This document shows, one piece after another, positions 10,420-19,110 of a stretch of DNA of 64,000 nucleotides (within the stretch, counting starts at the first letter, position 1; every line of letters begins with the position of its first letter). The stretch is taken from positions 1 to 64,000 of the forward strand of contig JAHHHK010000009.1 in NCBI GenBank assembly GCA_019359395.1. The letters run 5' to 3'. This stretch comes from Komarekiella atlantica HA4396-MV6. Lineage in GTDB: Bacteria > Cyanobacteriota > Cyanobacteriia > Cyanobacteriales > Nostocaceae. The translations under genes were made by a program, and so were the position numbers. The notes beneath the pieces were generated by a model. That model did not search any database. It was not told where the DNA came from and saw only the letters and a program-made list of their open reading frames with translations.

Positions 10420-11433
10420 ATGCAGCCTGCTCCTTTACCTCAAAATGAAGCAGAAAGACTCAAAGCTTTGGAAGATTACAATATTTTGGATACTCTGCCC
10501 GAACAAGCATTTGACGACCTGACTGCTCTTGCTGCCTACATTTGTAAGACTCCGATCGCTTTAATCAGCTTAATTGATACCAATCGGCAATGGCTTAAAT
10601 CTAAGGTAGGGATAGAAGCTGTTGAAACACCCAGAGAGTGGGCTTTTTGCTCTCACGCCATTCTTCAACCAAATAATATATTAGTAGTTCCCGACGCTAT
10701 CAAAGACGATCGCTTCGTTGATAATCCCCTAGTTAAAGGTAATCCCAAGATTCGTTTTTATGCAGGTGCGCCACTCGTTACGCCTAATGGCTTTCCCATA
10801 GGGACGTTGTGTGTCATCGATACAATTCCTCGTTACCTGACTGACAAGCAGTTGGATGGACTGCACCGTCTGAGTCGTCAGGCGATCGCCCACATGGAGC
10901 TGATTAAGGAAGTTCGCAAACGCAAACAAGCAGAAATGGAAGTAAGACAGTTATCGCTTACCGATGAACTAACAGGTTTATATAATCGGCGTGGCTTCTT
11001 CCTGCTGGCTGAGCAACAGTTAAAACTCGCTCACCGCATGAATGTGTCGTGCTGGGTAATTTTCATTGACTTGGACGGGTTGAAACAGATTAATGATACC
11101 CTTGGTCACGACATGGGAGATGCGATGATTGTTGATGCTGCTCAAGTCCTCAAGCAAAGTTTTCGTAGCTCGGATTTTGTTGGCCGCCTGGGTGGAGATG
11201 AGTTCATTGTTTTCGTGGCCAGTTCTTTTAAAGACGCTGATAGTATTCAGGCGCGTCTGCAAACAAATATCGCCAGTTTTAATCAACAGCAAAACCACAG
11301 CTATCAACTTTCGATGAGTATGGGGATAGAGCGTTACGCTCCAGAGAGCAATATGTCAATAGAACAACTGGTTACTAGAGCTGACGAGTTAATGTACGCT
11401 CACAAGCGTCTCAAACGACAATCTCTTGGCTAA
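10420..11433 (+). CDS. GAF-GGDEF diguanylate cyclase
   Basis: From the ATG at 10420 the product is 337 residues. An N-terminal GAF domain (about 20-170, beginning [18 protein letters not shown]) is followed by a GGDEF domain with an intact active site (GGDEF at about 258-262). Nine residues upstream lies an RSSD motif that fits the RxxD product-inhibition I-site. It is therefore likely to make cyclic di-GMP with feedback inhibition, controlled by a ligand or chromophore on the GAF domain. The frame stays open upstream to a TTG at 10201 with an ATG at 10225. I prefer 10420 because related proteins begin M-x-PAPLPxNE at this point, but neither start has a clear ribosome site. Confidence 0.88.
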   Translation: MQPAPLPQNEAERLKALEDYNILDTLPEQAFDDLTALAAYICKTPIALISLIDTNRQWLKSKVGIEAVETPREWAFCSHAILQPNNILVVPDAIKDDRFVDNPLVKGNPKIRFYAGAPLVTPNGFPIGTLCVIDTIPRYLTDKQLDGLHRLSRQAIAHMELIKEVRKRKQAEMEVRQLSLTDELTGLYNRRGFFLLAEQQLKLAHRMNVSCWVIFIDLDGLKQINDTLGHDMGDAMIVDAAQVLKQSFRSSDFVGRLGGDEFIVFVASSFKDADSIQARLQTNIASFNQQQNHSYQLSMSMGIERYAPESNMSIEQLVTRADELMYAHKRLKRQSLG

Positions 11434-11468
11434 ATCTCCAAAATTCGCTTTTGAACCACTAAGACACT

Positions 11469-11556
11469 GCGAAAAGTATGTAGCTTGCTTCCCGCAGGGT
11501 GCGCCGGTTTCCGACGTTCGCGCAGCGTCTCTGAAAGAGACTCATAACTTTTCAAG
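11469..11556 (-). repeat. CTTGAAAAGT-bounded repeat, inverted copy
   Basis: Read on the minus strand it begins CTTGAAAAGT and ends ACTTTTCGC. The interior contains the 'gtagcttgcttcccgcaggg' module that recurs near 23080 in this window. Confidence 0.5.
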
Positions 11557-11601
11557 ACAAAGACACCAAGAAAAATACGTTACACCTTGAAAACGCTGGT
11601 G

Positions 11602-11707
11602 TTATACCGATTCAATTAATGATTGCAACAAATCCTTTAGTAGAGACATTGCATTGCAACGTCTCTAGATGGTCTATCTGTCACATTCTTTTTTTAAATT
11701 GGTATTA
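11602..11707 (-). mobile_element. MITE-like element with TAATACC ends (copy 1)
   Basis: This 106-bp element ends in TTATACCGATT on one side and AATTGGTATTA on the other, which are imperfect terminal inverted repeats. The centre is a strong palindrome around GCATTGCAAC. A second copy in the opposite orientation lies at 39274-39376, and a central fragment lies at 59530-59572. It encodes nothing. Confidence 0.65.
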
Positions 11708-11846
11708 CTCCTAGATCGCAAGGTAATTAACTTGATAATTGGGGCTTAAAACAATGATGCTTTGATATGGTATTTGGCTATTTTAAAACGAAAAAATTCG
11801 TTTTATGGTATGGTAATTTTTTACCAAAATTAGCCACTTAAATTCA

Positions 11847-12578
11847 ATGATTTATCACCGCAAATTGTCGAAGTCTCTGGGATTTTTGTGTTTATCGGTA
11901 GTATTAGGATGTGATTTAGCGATCGCTCAAAATGGTGTGCAGTCATCTATTGGTAAAAGTGTGACATTTAGCTGTGATAATAGTGAAGCGACAATCAAAG
12001 CTAAAAATGGCCCCAAGGTAGTTATTGGACAATCAACTATCTATATTGGTTATCAGCAAGTCTCATCTCAGAATAAAGACCCTCGCATTATCCGTTTCGA
12101 TAATGGTGTTAAGAAATGGTGTCGCAGTGACTACGAAACAACGAATGACGACGGTACAGGCTACGGATTACTTTGGGATGGAGGAAATGTTTTGTATGGT
12201 GTTTTCTCCTCCACTGGTAGCCAACCTGGTAATGATTTTCGACGCTTTGCCAATGGTCGTTGGCTATCTAGTTATGGTAGCGGCGGCGGTGCGAAAATAT
12301 CAGTTTTGAGTCGTATTAATCTAACTAATGGCGACGTTAACTATGCTACATTTCTTTCCGCCAAAAAGGCGAATGATGGTAAAACTAACTCTTTAGTTGT
12401 CACCAAATTATCGTGGAATGGCGCAAATTTGACTGTACAAGCAGATTCGTGGTGGACTCCCCGTCGCGCTGATAGAAATTCCATGACATGCATTGGTTCA
12501 TCACCGTATAAATATACAGCTATATTTACTGGTGATTTAACAAAAGTAATTTCGGCTTCAGCGGTTAACTGTAGTTAA
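11847..12578 (+). CDS. Secreted hypothetical protein
   Basis: The product is 243 residues. An N-terminal signal peptide is clear: basic start (MIYHRKLSK), hydrophobic core (LGFLCLSVVLG) and likely cleavage after AIAQ near residue 28. A cysteine in VVLGC makes a lipoprotein possible but the box is poor. The mature part is rich in Gly, Ser, Asn and Trp with four cysteines, suggesting a compact extracytoplasmic beta-rich domain. I do not recognise a family. The gene stands alone between repeat-rich gaps. Confidence 0.7.
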   Translation: MIYHRKLSKSLGFLCLSVVLGCDLAIAQNGVQSSIGKSVTFSCDNSEATIKAKNGPKVVIGQSTIYIGYQQVSSQNKDPRIIRFDNGVKKWCRSDYETTNDDGTGYGLLWDGGNVLYGVFSSTGSQPGNDFRRFANGRWLSSYGSGGGAKISVLSRINLTNGDVNYATFLSAKKANDGKTNSLVVTKLSWNGANLTVQADSWWTPRRADRNSMTCIGSSPYKYTAIFTGDLTKVISASAVNCS

Positions 12579-12796
12579 GTTAAAAGACTTGATTATTTGT
12601 GTAAAAAGGTGAACCTTGCTTTAAGGCAGCTTGATTAATACACCAGATAAAACCAGGGGGAGGTTAAAGGTTAAAGGGAAAAGGCAGGGACAGGTCGCCC
12701 ATAAGGGGCGTTAGCGTAGCGGAACGTTCGCGGAAGCGTTTCGTAGAGAAGTTCGGTTTTTCCCCTTCCCCCTTCGCCTTCTTCATAAACAAGAGG

Positions 12797-12849
12797 TTGA
12801 CATTTAAGCATTTGCTTATGTATTATATAAACAGTTAAGCAAATGCTTA
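12797..12849 (+). promoter_or_regulatory. Promoter with two ArsR-type palindromic operators
   Basis: A near-consensus -35 box TTGACA (12797-12802) and a -10 box TATTAT (12821-12826) are 18 bp apart. Two 14-bp palindromes of the form TAAGCA-N2-TGCTTA lie at 12805-12818, inside the spacer, and at 12836-12849, just past the expected start site. Their centres are 31 bp apart, about three helical turns. The ArsR gene starts at 12869, so this is very probably its own autorepressed promoter. Confidence 0.75.
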
Positions 12850-12868
12850 AATATATGTTTAATCTGCA

Positions 12869-13201
12869 ATGAGTAGACCTGTTGCCAGTGCCGATGTTTT
12901 TGTGGCGATCGCAGATCCCACACGCAGGGCGCTACTGGATCTGTTACGTATTGGTGAGCAACCAGTCAAACAACTGGCTGAACCATTTGCCATGAGTTTG
13001 CCAGCTATTTCTCAGCACCTACAGATTCTCTGTGAAGCGGATTTAGTACAAGTGCGAAAAGCCGGGCGACAGCGCTTATATCGACTCAACCCAAAGCCAC
13101 TCAAGCAGATATCTAACTGGATTGCTGATTACGAGCAGTTTTGGCAAGAAAAATTAGATGCTCTTGGCAATTATTTGGAGGAAAATTCATGCTCCGATTG
13201 A
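12869..13201 (+). CDS. ArsR-family transcriptional repressor
   Basis: This 110-residue winged-helix protein has the standard ArsR layout: ADPTRRALLDLL, then the recognition region (MSLPAISQHLQIL), then the wing (RKAGRQRLYRLN). The metal-binding ELCVC motif is absent, so it belongs to the group that pairs with SRPBCC/AHSA1 proteins and does not sense metals through that site. It overlaps the downstream SRPBCC gene by 13 bp, showing a tight operon. Two palindromes upstream (12805-12849) are its likely operators. Family assignment is strong; the inducer is unknown. Confidence 0.92.
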   Translation: MSRPVASADVFVAIADPTRRALLDLLRIGEQPVKQLAEPFAMSLPAISQHLQILCEADLVQVRKAGRQRLYRLNPKPLKQISNWIADYEQFWQEKLDALGNYLEENSCSD

Positions 13202-13776
13202 ATATGGAAGTGTTCTATCCCTATCCCCCGCAACAGGTTTGGCAAGTACTTACCAATCGTGAGGCATTAGCGGCATGGTTAATGGAAAATGACTTTGAGC
13301 CACGTTTGGGACACAAATTCCAATTTCAGCATTCGACATTGCCAGGACTGATTGAAAATATAAATTGCGAGGTGATTGAACTTGAGGAGCCAAGACGGCT
13401 AGCCTTCACTTGGTGTAACAGTATGATGTGTGAGTTTTCAATTGTTACCTGGATACTCAAACCCGTAGATGGAGGTACTAAACTTTATCTAGAACATAAA
13501 GGGTTGAGCCAGAAAGCAATCAAGCAAAATGAACCAATGCACCTTTCGCAACCGTGGCATGGTCAATTTATGCATGAGTCCAAGGCGGCAATGCAGACAT
13601 TAGTGCCGAATAATCGCGGCTCCGCATATTCATCAACACCTATCGGTAGATATGAGGCTTTAGATAGTGTTATTTTTAGTTCTTTTCTTAATGGTGGGTG
13701 GGACTATAGACTAAATCAAAAGCTGCCGCAAATCTTAGTTAGAGTGAATTCCATCGGCAATGAACAACGTCAGTAA
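13189..13776 (+). CDS. SRPBCC (AHSA1-like) domain protein
   Basis: I chose the ATG at 13189, which is preceded by GGAGG at good spacing and begins MLRLNMEVFYPYPPQQVW, the normal first strand of an AHSA1/START-like domain. The frame is open from 13141 but that extension overlaps ArsR. The 195-residue product keeps the expected landmarks (REALAAWLMENDFEP, then LEEPRRLAFTW) and ends with GGWDYRLNQKLPQIL. ArsR-SRPBCC pairs are common, and the second gene is thought to bind a hydrophobic ligand. It overlaps the next gene by 17 bp, so at least three genes are probably co-transcribed. Confidence 0.82.
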   Translation: MLRLNMEVFYPYPPQQVWQVLTNREALAAWLMENDFEPRLGHKFQFQHSTLPGLIENINCEVIELEEPRRLAFTWCNSMMCEFSIVTWILKPVDGGTKLYLEHKGLSQKAIKQNEPMHLSQPWHGQFMHESKAAMQTLVPNNRGSAYSSTPIGRYEALDSVIFSSFLNGGWDYRLNQKLPQILVRVNSIGNEQRQ

Positions 13777-14617
13777 ACAATTGCTTATCTTGGCGCAAAA
13801 AAACGCAGCTACGTATTTAGCCAATCCAAAAGTCAGAGCAATTGGAGTCGCTGGATCTGTTGCTCGTGGACAAGCTGATGCCTATTCAGACATCGATATG
13901 AGCATTTATTATGGCGAACTACCATCTGACGAAGAACTCAAAGCAGCGTATGAAGAAAATCAGGGGTTAGACTATAGAATCTATGCTAGCGATCGCAATG
14001 CTGGATATATAGTCGAGCAATATTTTATCCAAGATATTAAGTGCGATTTTGGTCATATCACCATTCAGCGTTTGGAGCATGATTTAGAAGATGTGCTACA
14101 GCAATATGATCCCGATAATGCCCTGCTGAATGTGCTAGCTGGCATTGTTGATCTGCTGCCATTATATGGTGTCGAACTCATTGGAAAATGGAAGGCTAAA
14201 GTAGCAAATTATCCTGAGCAATTAGCTCAAGCAATGGTGAAAAAGCATTTGCATTTTCGCGGATTATGGGTTGTAGAGAATTATGGAATCAAAAGAGATG
14301 ATGTACTGTTTTTAACAGATGAATTATTGCAAGCCGTGAAGAACATTATCGGAGTGCTACTGGGTTTAAATCGCTTCTACCATCCTGTAAATTCTGTGCC
14401 ATTTAAGGGTATGGATAAATTCATCAATAAGATGACAATTGTCCCACCAAACCTTTCATTCCGTCTGAAGCAAATTTTTTGCGAATCTCCAGAAATTGCT
14501 GTTAGTCAATTAAGTCAACTGATTGAAGAAACTTTTGCTTTGGTAGAAAAGTATATGCCAGAGATGGATACGACAGAAGCTTGGCAACATTACAAGCTAT
14601 GGTCAGACAAGTATTAG
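13760..14617 (+). CDS. Nucleotidyltransferase-domain protein (aminoglycoside adenylyltransferase-like)
   Basis: The product is 285 residues. Residues 30-48 contain the polymerase-beta-type nucleotidyltransferase signature GSVARGQADAYSDIDMS, with both metal-binding aspartates present. A helical C-terminal half resembles those of streptomycin/kanamycin nucleotidyltransferase-like proteins. The start overlaps the SRPBCC gene by 17 bp, so it is the third gene of the ArsR-controlled unit. The target could be a small molecule or a protein; real antibiotic resistance cannot be inferred from sequence alone. Confidence 0.75.
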   Translation: MNNVSKQLLILAQKNAATYLANPKVRAIGVAGSVARGQADAYSDIDMSIYYGELPSDEELKAAYEENQGLDYRIYASDRNAGYIVEQYFIQDIKCDFGHITIQRLEHDLEDVLQQYDPDNALLNVLAGIVDLLPLYGVELIGKWKAKVANYPEQLAQAMVKKHLHFRGLWVVENYGIKRDDVLFLTDELLQAVKNIIGVLLGLNRFYHPVNSVPFKGMDKFINKMTIVPPNLSFRLKQIFCESPEIAVSQLSQLIEETFALVEKYMPEMDTTEAWQHYKLWSDKY

Positions 14618-14654
14618 TAAAGACAAATTCAACTAAGTTTTTAGAAAATTCAAT

Positions 14655-14987
14655 ATGAATAAACAGACTTTTGTTGATACTGAAACTGAAACATGGTTTG
14701 ACTTTGAGCCTGTTCCAGGAACAAAATTATTATCACTAGCTGAACCAGTGCCAGAAGGTTCAATTCATAGATTGCGAATGGTTGCTGGTACAGTCATTTC
14801 AGTTCATTACCATCCTTGTGATGAGTATGTCTATGTCCTTGATGGAATTATCGAAACTGCTGAACGTGAATGCAAAGCAGGAACATTCTGGTTTACACCA
14901 GCTAATACCAAAAATGGCCCCCATAAAGCAATTACATCTGTTGAGATTATTACAATTCGTCTTGGACAAATGGGAGCGTTTGAGTAG
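14655..14987 (+). CDS. Cupin-domain protein
   Basis: This is a 110-residue single-domain cupin. The first cupin motif is visible as HYHPCDEYVYVLDG with two histidines and a glutamate, and the second as GTFWFTPANTKNGPHKA, which retains a histidine. It lies 37 bp after the nucleotidyltransferase gene on the same strand and may close the ArsR operon. It probably binds a metal; the substrate is unknown. Confidence 0.75.
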   Translation: MNKQTFVDTETETWFDFEPVPGTKLLSLAEPVPEGSIHRLRMVAGTVISVHYHPCDEYVYVLDGIIETAERECKAGTFWFTPANTKNGPHKAITSVEIITIRLGQMGAFE

Positions 14988-15072
14988 TTATCCAAATCCT
15001 AACTCATTTAGGAACTCAACTTAATCCATACAGTTTAGATAAGCATTTCTTCCTTCTCTCTGTGTTCTCTGT

Positions 15073-15147
15073 CTTGAAAAGTGACGCTCCTGCGTCGCTA
15101 ACGCTGCGCTAACAGATCGCCGGAAGCCGGCGCTCCGACTTTTCGCT
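15073..15147 (+). repeat. CTTGAAAAGT...ACTTTTCGCTG-bounded repeat
   Basis: A 75-bp copy with the same ends as 1805-1901 but a different GC-rich interior. It is flanked by 'ctctgtcttg' and 'cgcctctgcgg'. It lies between the cupin and clpP genes. Confidence 0.5.
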
Positions 15148-15269
15148 GCGCCTCTGCGGTATGCCTCCGGCACGCTACGCGAACGTTAAAAAAAATTGAC
15201 TTTGACAAAGAGTATTAGCCTTAAGTGAGCCAGATTACAGTTAAAGCTAAATTTTTGGAGTTACCAAAT

Positions 15270-15905
15270 ATGAATTCTACTCAACCCAGCCTTCCATTTA
15301 TTATACAAGAATCAGCACAAGGTGAGCGAGTATTAGATATTTATTCGCGCTTACTTGCAGAACGAATTATTTTTTTGCGTCACGAAGTTACAGATGAGAT
15401 AGCTAACCTAATCGTTGCACAAATGTTATTTTTAGATGCTGAAGAACCAGAGCAAGATATCACCTTGTATATCAATAGTCCTGGAGGTTCAGTAACAGCA
15501 GGAATGGCTATTTACGATGCCATGAACCAAGTTCGTTCAGAAGTGTGTACTGTATGTATGGGTACTGCCGCTTCAATGGGAGCATTCTTGTTAGCATCAG
15601 GAACTAAAGGCAAAAGATATGCTTTACCAAATGCTCGGATTATGATTCATCAACCATCAGGAGGTGCTCAAGGAAAAGCATCTGATATTGAGGTTGCAGC
15701 CAAAGAAATTTTGTATTTCCGCCAATTGATTAACAACATACTCGCTGTCAATACTGGGAAATCGCCAGAGCAAATTGAACTTGACTCTGAACGCGACTTT
15801 TTCATGAGTGCTGAAGAAGCCAAAGCTTATGGATTAATCGACAATATCATCTTCAAAACATCTTGGTCGATTCAACCAACAACTAACTCTGGCATCGATA
15901 AATAG
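15270..15905 (+). CDS. clpP: ATP-dependent Clp protease proteolytic subunit (ClpP paralogue)
   Basis: I chose the ATG at 15270, which has GGAG ten bases upstream; the frame is open from a GTG at 15225. The product is about 211 residues. The ClpP fold is clear: [18 protein letters not shown], catalytic serine in [11 protein letters not shown], catalytic histidine in MIHQPSGG, and the third acidic residue in the [19 protein letters not shown] tail. Cyanobacteria carry several clpP genes and one ClpR. This copy stands without clpX, so it is one of the unlinked paralogues. The catalytic residues are intact. Confidence 0.92.
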   Translation: MNSTQPSLPFIIQESAQGERVLDIYSRLLAERIIFLRHEVTDEIANLIVAQMLFLDAEEPEQDITLYINSPGGSVTAGMAIYDAMNQVRSEVCTVCMGTAASMGAFLLASGTKGKRYALPNARIMIHQPSGGAQGKASDIEVAAKEILYFRQLINNILAVNTGKSPEQIELDSERDFFMSAEEAKAYGLIDNIIFKTSWSIQPTTNSGIDK

Positions 15906-15922
15906 TAAACAGGATAGCAAAA

Positions 15923-16948
15923 ATGAAAATTCTCATCATTGGTGGCACAAATTTTATTGGCCCCCCTTTAGTTCGCCAATTGGTTGCAATGGGTCATGAA
16001 GTGACTCTATTTCATCGCGGAACAACCACAGCTAGTTTACCATTAGATGTGCAGGAAATTTTGGGCGATCGCTCGCATCTTTGGGAGATGAGAAGTCAGT
16101 TTCAGCAGCTTTCGCCTCAAGTCGTAGTGGATATGGTTGCTTACACTGAGCAAGACGCGCTAACCCTGATGAACACATTTCAGGGTATTGCTCGACGTGT
16201 CGTTGTCATCAGCAGCATAGATGTGTATCGTGCATACGATGTACTTTGGGGCAAGGAATCTGATGTTGTACCTATACCACTTACTGAAGATTCGCCCCTG
16301 CGCCAACAACTCTGTCCATACCGGGAAATGCCCTCTAGACCTCTCAATGTACCCATTGATTATGAAAAAATTCTAGTGGAACGGGTAGTGATGGCGTGTG
16401 ACTTACCAGGAACGATTTTACGCCTGCCAATGGTTTATGGCTCCAGAGATGTTTTGCATCGCCTGTATGCCTATCTTCAGCGAATAGATGATAACCGTCC
16501 TGCTATTGTTTTGTCAGAAAGTATTGCTAGATGGCGTGGTTCTTATGGTTATGTAGAGAATATAGCGTATGCGATCGCACTAGCAATCATAAATGAAAAT
16601 GCAACTGGTCGCATCTATCATGTTGCAGAAGTAGAAGCACTTACCGAAGCTGAACGTATCACTAAAATCGGGGAAATAGTCGGCTGGCAGGGTAAAGTTG
16701 TTGTCGTACCCAACAGCCAGCTACCACAACACAGGAAGTTATCGCTCAACTTAGAGCAACATTGGATTGTAGACTCAACTCGTATCCGTCAGGAGTTAGG
16801 ATATCAGGAAATTGTGCCTTTAGATGAAGCATTGGGGCGAACTATTGATTGGCAGAAAACTCATCCACCCCAAGAACCGCAGCAGTTTACAATGCCGTGG
16901 TTGCTAGATTATGCAACAGAAGACGTAATTCTAGGAAGTATTTTATGA
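15923..16948 (+). CDS. NAD-dependent epimerase/dehydratase family protein
   Basis: This 341-residue extended-type SDR protein begins with the dinucleotide-binding motif GGTNFIGPPLVRQL. The usual YxxxK active-site pair is not obvious: around residue 150 the sequence is PIDYEKILVERVV. That resembles the atypical SDRs related to the chloroplast RNA-binding/CSP41 group and not sugar epimerases. It starts 17 bp after clpP on the same strand and may be co-transcribed. Function is uncertain beyond the fold. Confidence 0.75.
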   Translation: MKILIIGGTNFIGPPLVRQLVAMGHEVTLFHRGTTTASLPLDVQEILGDRSHLWEMRSQFQQLSPQVVVDMVAYTEQDALTLMNTFQGIARRVVVISSIDVYRAYDVLWGKESDVVPIPLTEDSPLRQQLCPYREMPSRPLNVPIDYEKILVERVVMACDLPGTILRLPMVYGSRDVLHRLYAYLQRIDDNRPAIVLSESIARWRGSYGYVENIAYAIALAIINENATGRIYHVAEVEALTEAERITKIGEIVGWQGKVVVVPNSQLPQHRKLSLNLEQHWIVDSTRIRQELGYQEIVPLDEALGRTIDWQKTHPPQEPQQFTMPWLLDYATEDVILGSIL

Positions 16949-16956
16949 CTATTAGA

Positions 16957-17042
16957 ACTTACGCACAAGTGATGGAAGAATCAAACCGCAGAGGCGCAGA
17001 GGACACGGAGGAATGAGAGTTTAAGAGGTATTTTGCGTAAGT
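16957..17042. mobile_element. Small TIR element (ACTTACGCA ends)
   Basis: ACTTACGCA and TGCGTAAGT form perfect 9-bp terminal inverted repeats 86 bp apart overall. ACTATTA occurs just outside both ends (2-4 bp from the repeats), suggesting a target duplication. The inside carries the 'cgcagaggcgcagagg' sequence common in this genome. It is non-coding. Confidence 0.5.
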
Positions 17043-17118
17043 GCTGACTATTACTATTTAACTTTCTCGCCGTAAGTCCTCTATTAAATTCTGTACTCAG
17101 GTCAGTGTGTGGAGGATG

Positions 17119-18210
17119 TCATGTCCAGTATAAAATCTTAGCATTAGGATAACGCCGTTGAATCTCATCCTCAAAAAAGCGCTTCATAGCCTTCATTGTG
17201 CCAGCATCGTAAACGTACTTAACGCCACCAAACTTATTACGCTTGACACTGCGTTTTGCTTCGTCCATGTCTAGCTTCGATTGGGGATACCAAGTCTGCA
17301 ATACCTCTTTTGAACCTGGCGTAAAGCGGTGCGAAATTAGCTCAAAAGTGAGGTCACAATCCATATCCAGCGCTTCACTAATCGAGTCAAACAATCGACT
17401 ATAGTGCATTTGCCAATCATCTATAGGCATGATTGGTGCGATAACCAATCCTACTGGATACCCACCACCACCGCGCTCCCGTGGTAGTGCCAACTGCCGT
17501 AATGCCGCAAGCCGTGATGCTACCGATGCTGTACCACCTTCAAACTTACCAGAAATAGGTGCTGCATTAACGCTCATCCGGCAGCGGGTACGACCGTTGT
17601 GAGGTAAATCGAGTAAGCCATCTACCGCAGAGAATTTTGATACCCAGCGTAAATGTGCATTAGTCCGAGTACCAAAGTAACGGATACATTCAGCCAGACT
17701 ACCTGTTAGATGCTCAATACCCAATGGGTCAGTGTAACAGCTAACTTCATAAGTTGTTACCTGTCCTGGTCGTTCATAGGCTGCTAAATTCTCTAATATT
17801 TGCGGCAAGTTGGCATAAGTGCGGATAACAGGCGGGCCCGATAAACTACCTGCAAGATAACAGTATTGGCAATGTCCAGGACAACCCTCAGCGATATGAA
17901 ATTGCCAATCAGCAGATGGTGGGATAGGACTAAGCTTGAAATGGCTAGGTGGTGCAGTCACAACTGCCAAAGTGCGCTTGGCAATATTGTAAGTCTCGCG
18001 CTCGTCTTCACCGCGTAAACCTGTAAGGCGGTTGCGTGGTAGTTCTTCTATTGGTAAGTTTAGTGACTGCACACGCGCTAAAATTTGCTGTCCCCAAGGC
18101 TCGTCTAAAGCAGCAGGTGTAAACATTACCCGTTCAGGCATCCATAACCTTGCTGGTCGTGTTTGTGTGTCTGCTTCCGAATTGTCTGTAATTGTATTCA
18201 GCAACATCAT
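17119..18210 (-). CDS. Spore photoproduct lyase-family radical SAM protein
   Basis: The product is 363 residues. The cluster-binding motif is CPGHCQYCY (CxxxCxxC spacing, near residue 115), preceded by AEG. Other regions fit the SplB family, including TYEVSCYTDPLGIEHLTGSL, FELISHRFTPGSK and the C-terminal KYVYDAGTM-type block. In Bacillus SplB repairs a thymine dimer formed in spores; cyanobacteria do not sporulate that way, and the role of these homologues is not settled. DNA repair or another SAM-radical reaction is possible. It stands alone on the minus strand, divergent from the small genes that follow. Confidence 0.82.
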   Translation of the reverse strand: MMLLNTITDNSEADTQTRPARLWMPERVMFTPAALDEPWGQQILARVQSLNLPIEELPRNRLTGLRGEDERETYNIAKRTLAVVTAPPSHFKLSPIPPSADWQFHIAEGCPGHCQYCYLAGSLSGPPVIRTYANLPQILENLAAYERPGQVTTYEVSCYTDPLGIEHLTGSLAECIRYFGTRTNAHLRWVSKFSAVDGLLDLPHNGRTRCRMSVNAAPISGKFEGGTASVASRLAALRQLALPRERGGGGYPVGLVIAPIMPIDDWQMHYSRLFDSISEALDMDCDLTFELISHRFTPGSKEVLQTWYPQSKLDMDEAKRSVKRNKFGGVKYVYDAGTMKAMKRFFEDEIQRRYPNAKILYWT

Positions 18211-18644
18211 TCTCCGTTATTTGTCTTGCTGATATCTGCAAAAATTCTCTATGATTTGTTAAATTCGTCGCTTGAGTAAAATTTCTGTTGAGGTAAAAGC
18301 GCTTTTTGTAGCTTAACTTTATTTTACAATCTGGACTGAGAACTCTCAAACCATAAATGAAGCGGATTTTACTCATTTGAGAGTAGTAGTTTCCGGTTGC
18401 AAGAGCGTAAACGTATTAGTGAAGCGGTAGCGACGTTTGCGTAAGCGTCTCCCGTTAGGAGAAGGAGCGTCAGCGGCGAGTCAAGAGACATCGCTAGTCA
18501 GTTGAGTTCATGAGAAGTGAAGGGCATAATAACATGTTTGTACTAATATGATTCATACTACTTAATTAAGTTTGATACAAATGCTGGATAACATATAAAC
18601 AGCAGATCTAATGTCATTTTTGAACTTTTAATAAATATAAAGCT
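18211..18644. other. Divergent intergenic region
   Basis: This 434-bp region holds the outward promoters for the radical SAM gene (minus) and the small gene at 18645 (plus). It contains a GC-rich repeat patch at about 18415-18490. I can assign no specific promoter boxes. Confidence 0.4.
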
Positions 18645-18854
18645 ATGATTTCTCACGATTACAATGCAATTGATGTTGAAGAAAAACTGCTTCGACAAAT
18701 CGAAATTAAAGAAAATCAGCTAAAAATTGCCCAAGAGTCTAATATGGTCTATGTGGCGGAAGCAATAGAAAGCGAATTGCTAAAGTTACGCTCTCAATTA
18801 CCAGAATCACAAGAGCAAGAATTGCAAGCATTGATGAGTTTGTTAGACGATTGA
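18645..18854 (+). CDS. Small charged helical protein
   Basis: This 69-residue protein is mostly heptad-like and highly charged (EEKLLRQIEIKENQLKIAQ, then AIESELLKLRSQL), consistent with a short helical hairpin or coiled coil. No family is recognised. It lies 256 bp upstream of the double-glycine peptide gene on the same strand. A link between the two is possible but unproven. Start is ATG at 18645 with a weak ribosome site. Confidence 0.5.
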   Translation: MISHDYNAIDVEEKLLRQIEIKENQLKIAQESNMVYVAEAIESELLKLRSQLPESQEQELQALMSLLDD

Positions 18855-19110
18855 ATCTTGTAGTTAAAGAATGCGATCGCAGAACCCAAAAATACCATAA
18901 TTTTTGATGTTAACGCTTGATTTTGAAAAGAAACAATTGCTCGTAAGATTTGACATCAACCAAAAGATAGAACTTTAGCTTATTACTTTCTCACTTTAGA
19001 TAGTTTAATCTGTATCAAATAAATTTAGAACTAAAAGCAGAGGTATTAAATACTTTTGTCTTGTGTACATCTGTATGTAATACCTAAGTGCTAAATGGAG
19101 GTAGTCAATT

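Noticed and set aside
13141-13188. Longer start for the SRPBCC protein
   Set aside because: It would overlap ArsR by 61 bp and adds residues unlike the family; GGAGG precedes the ATG at 13189.
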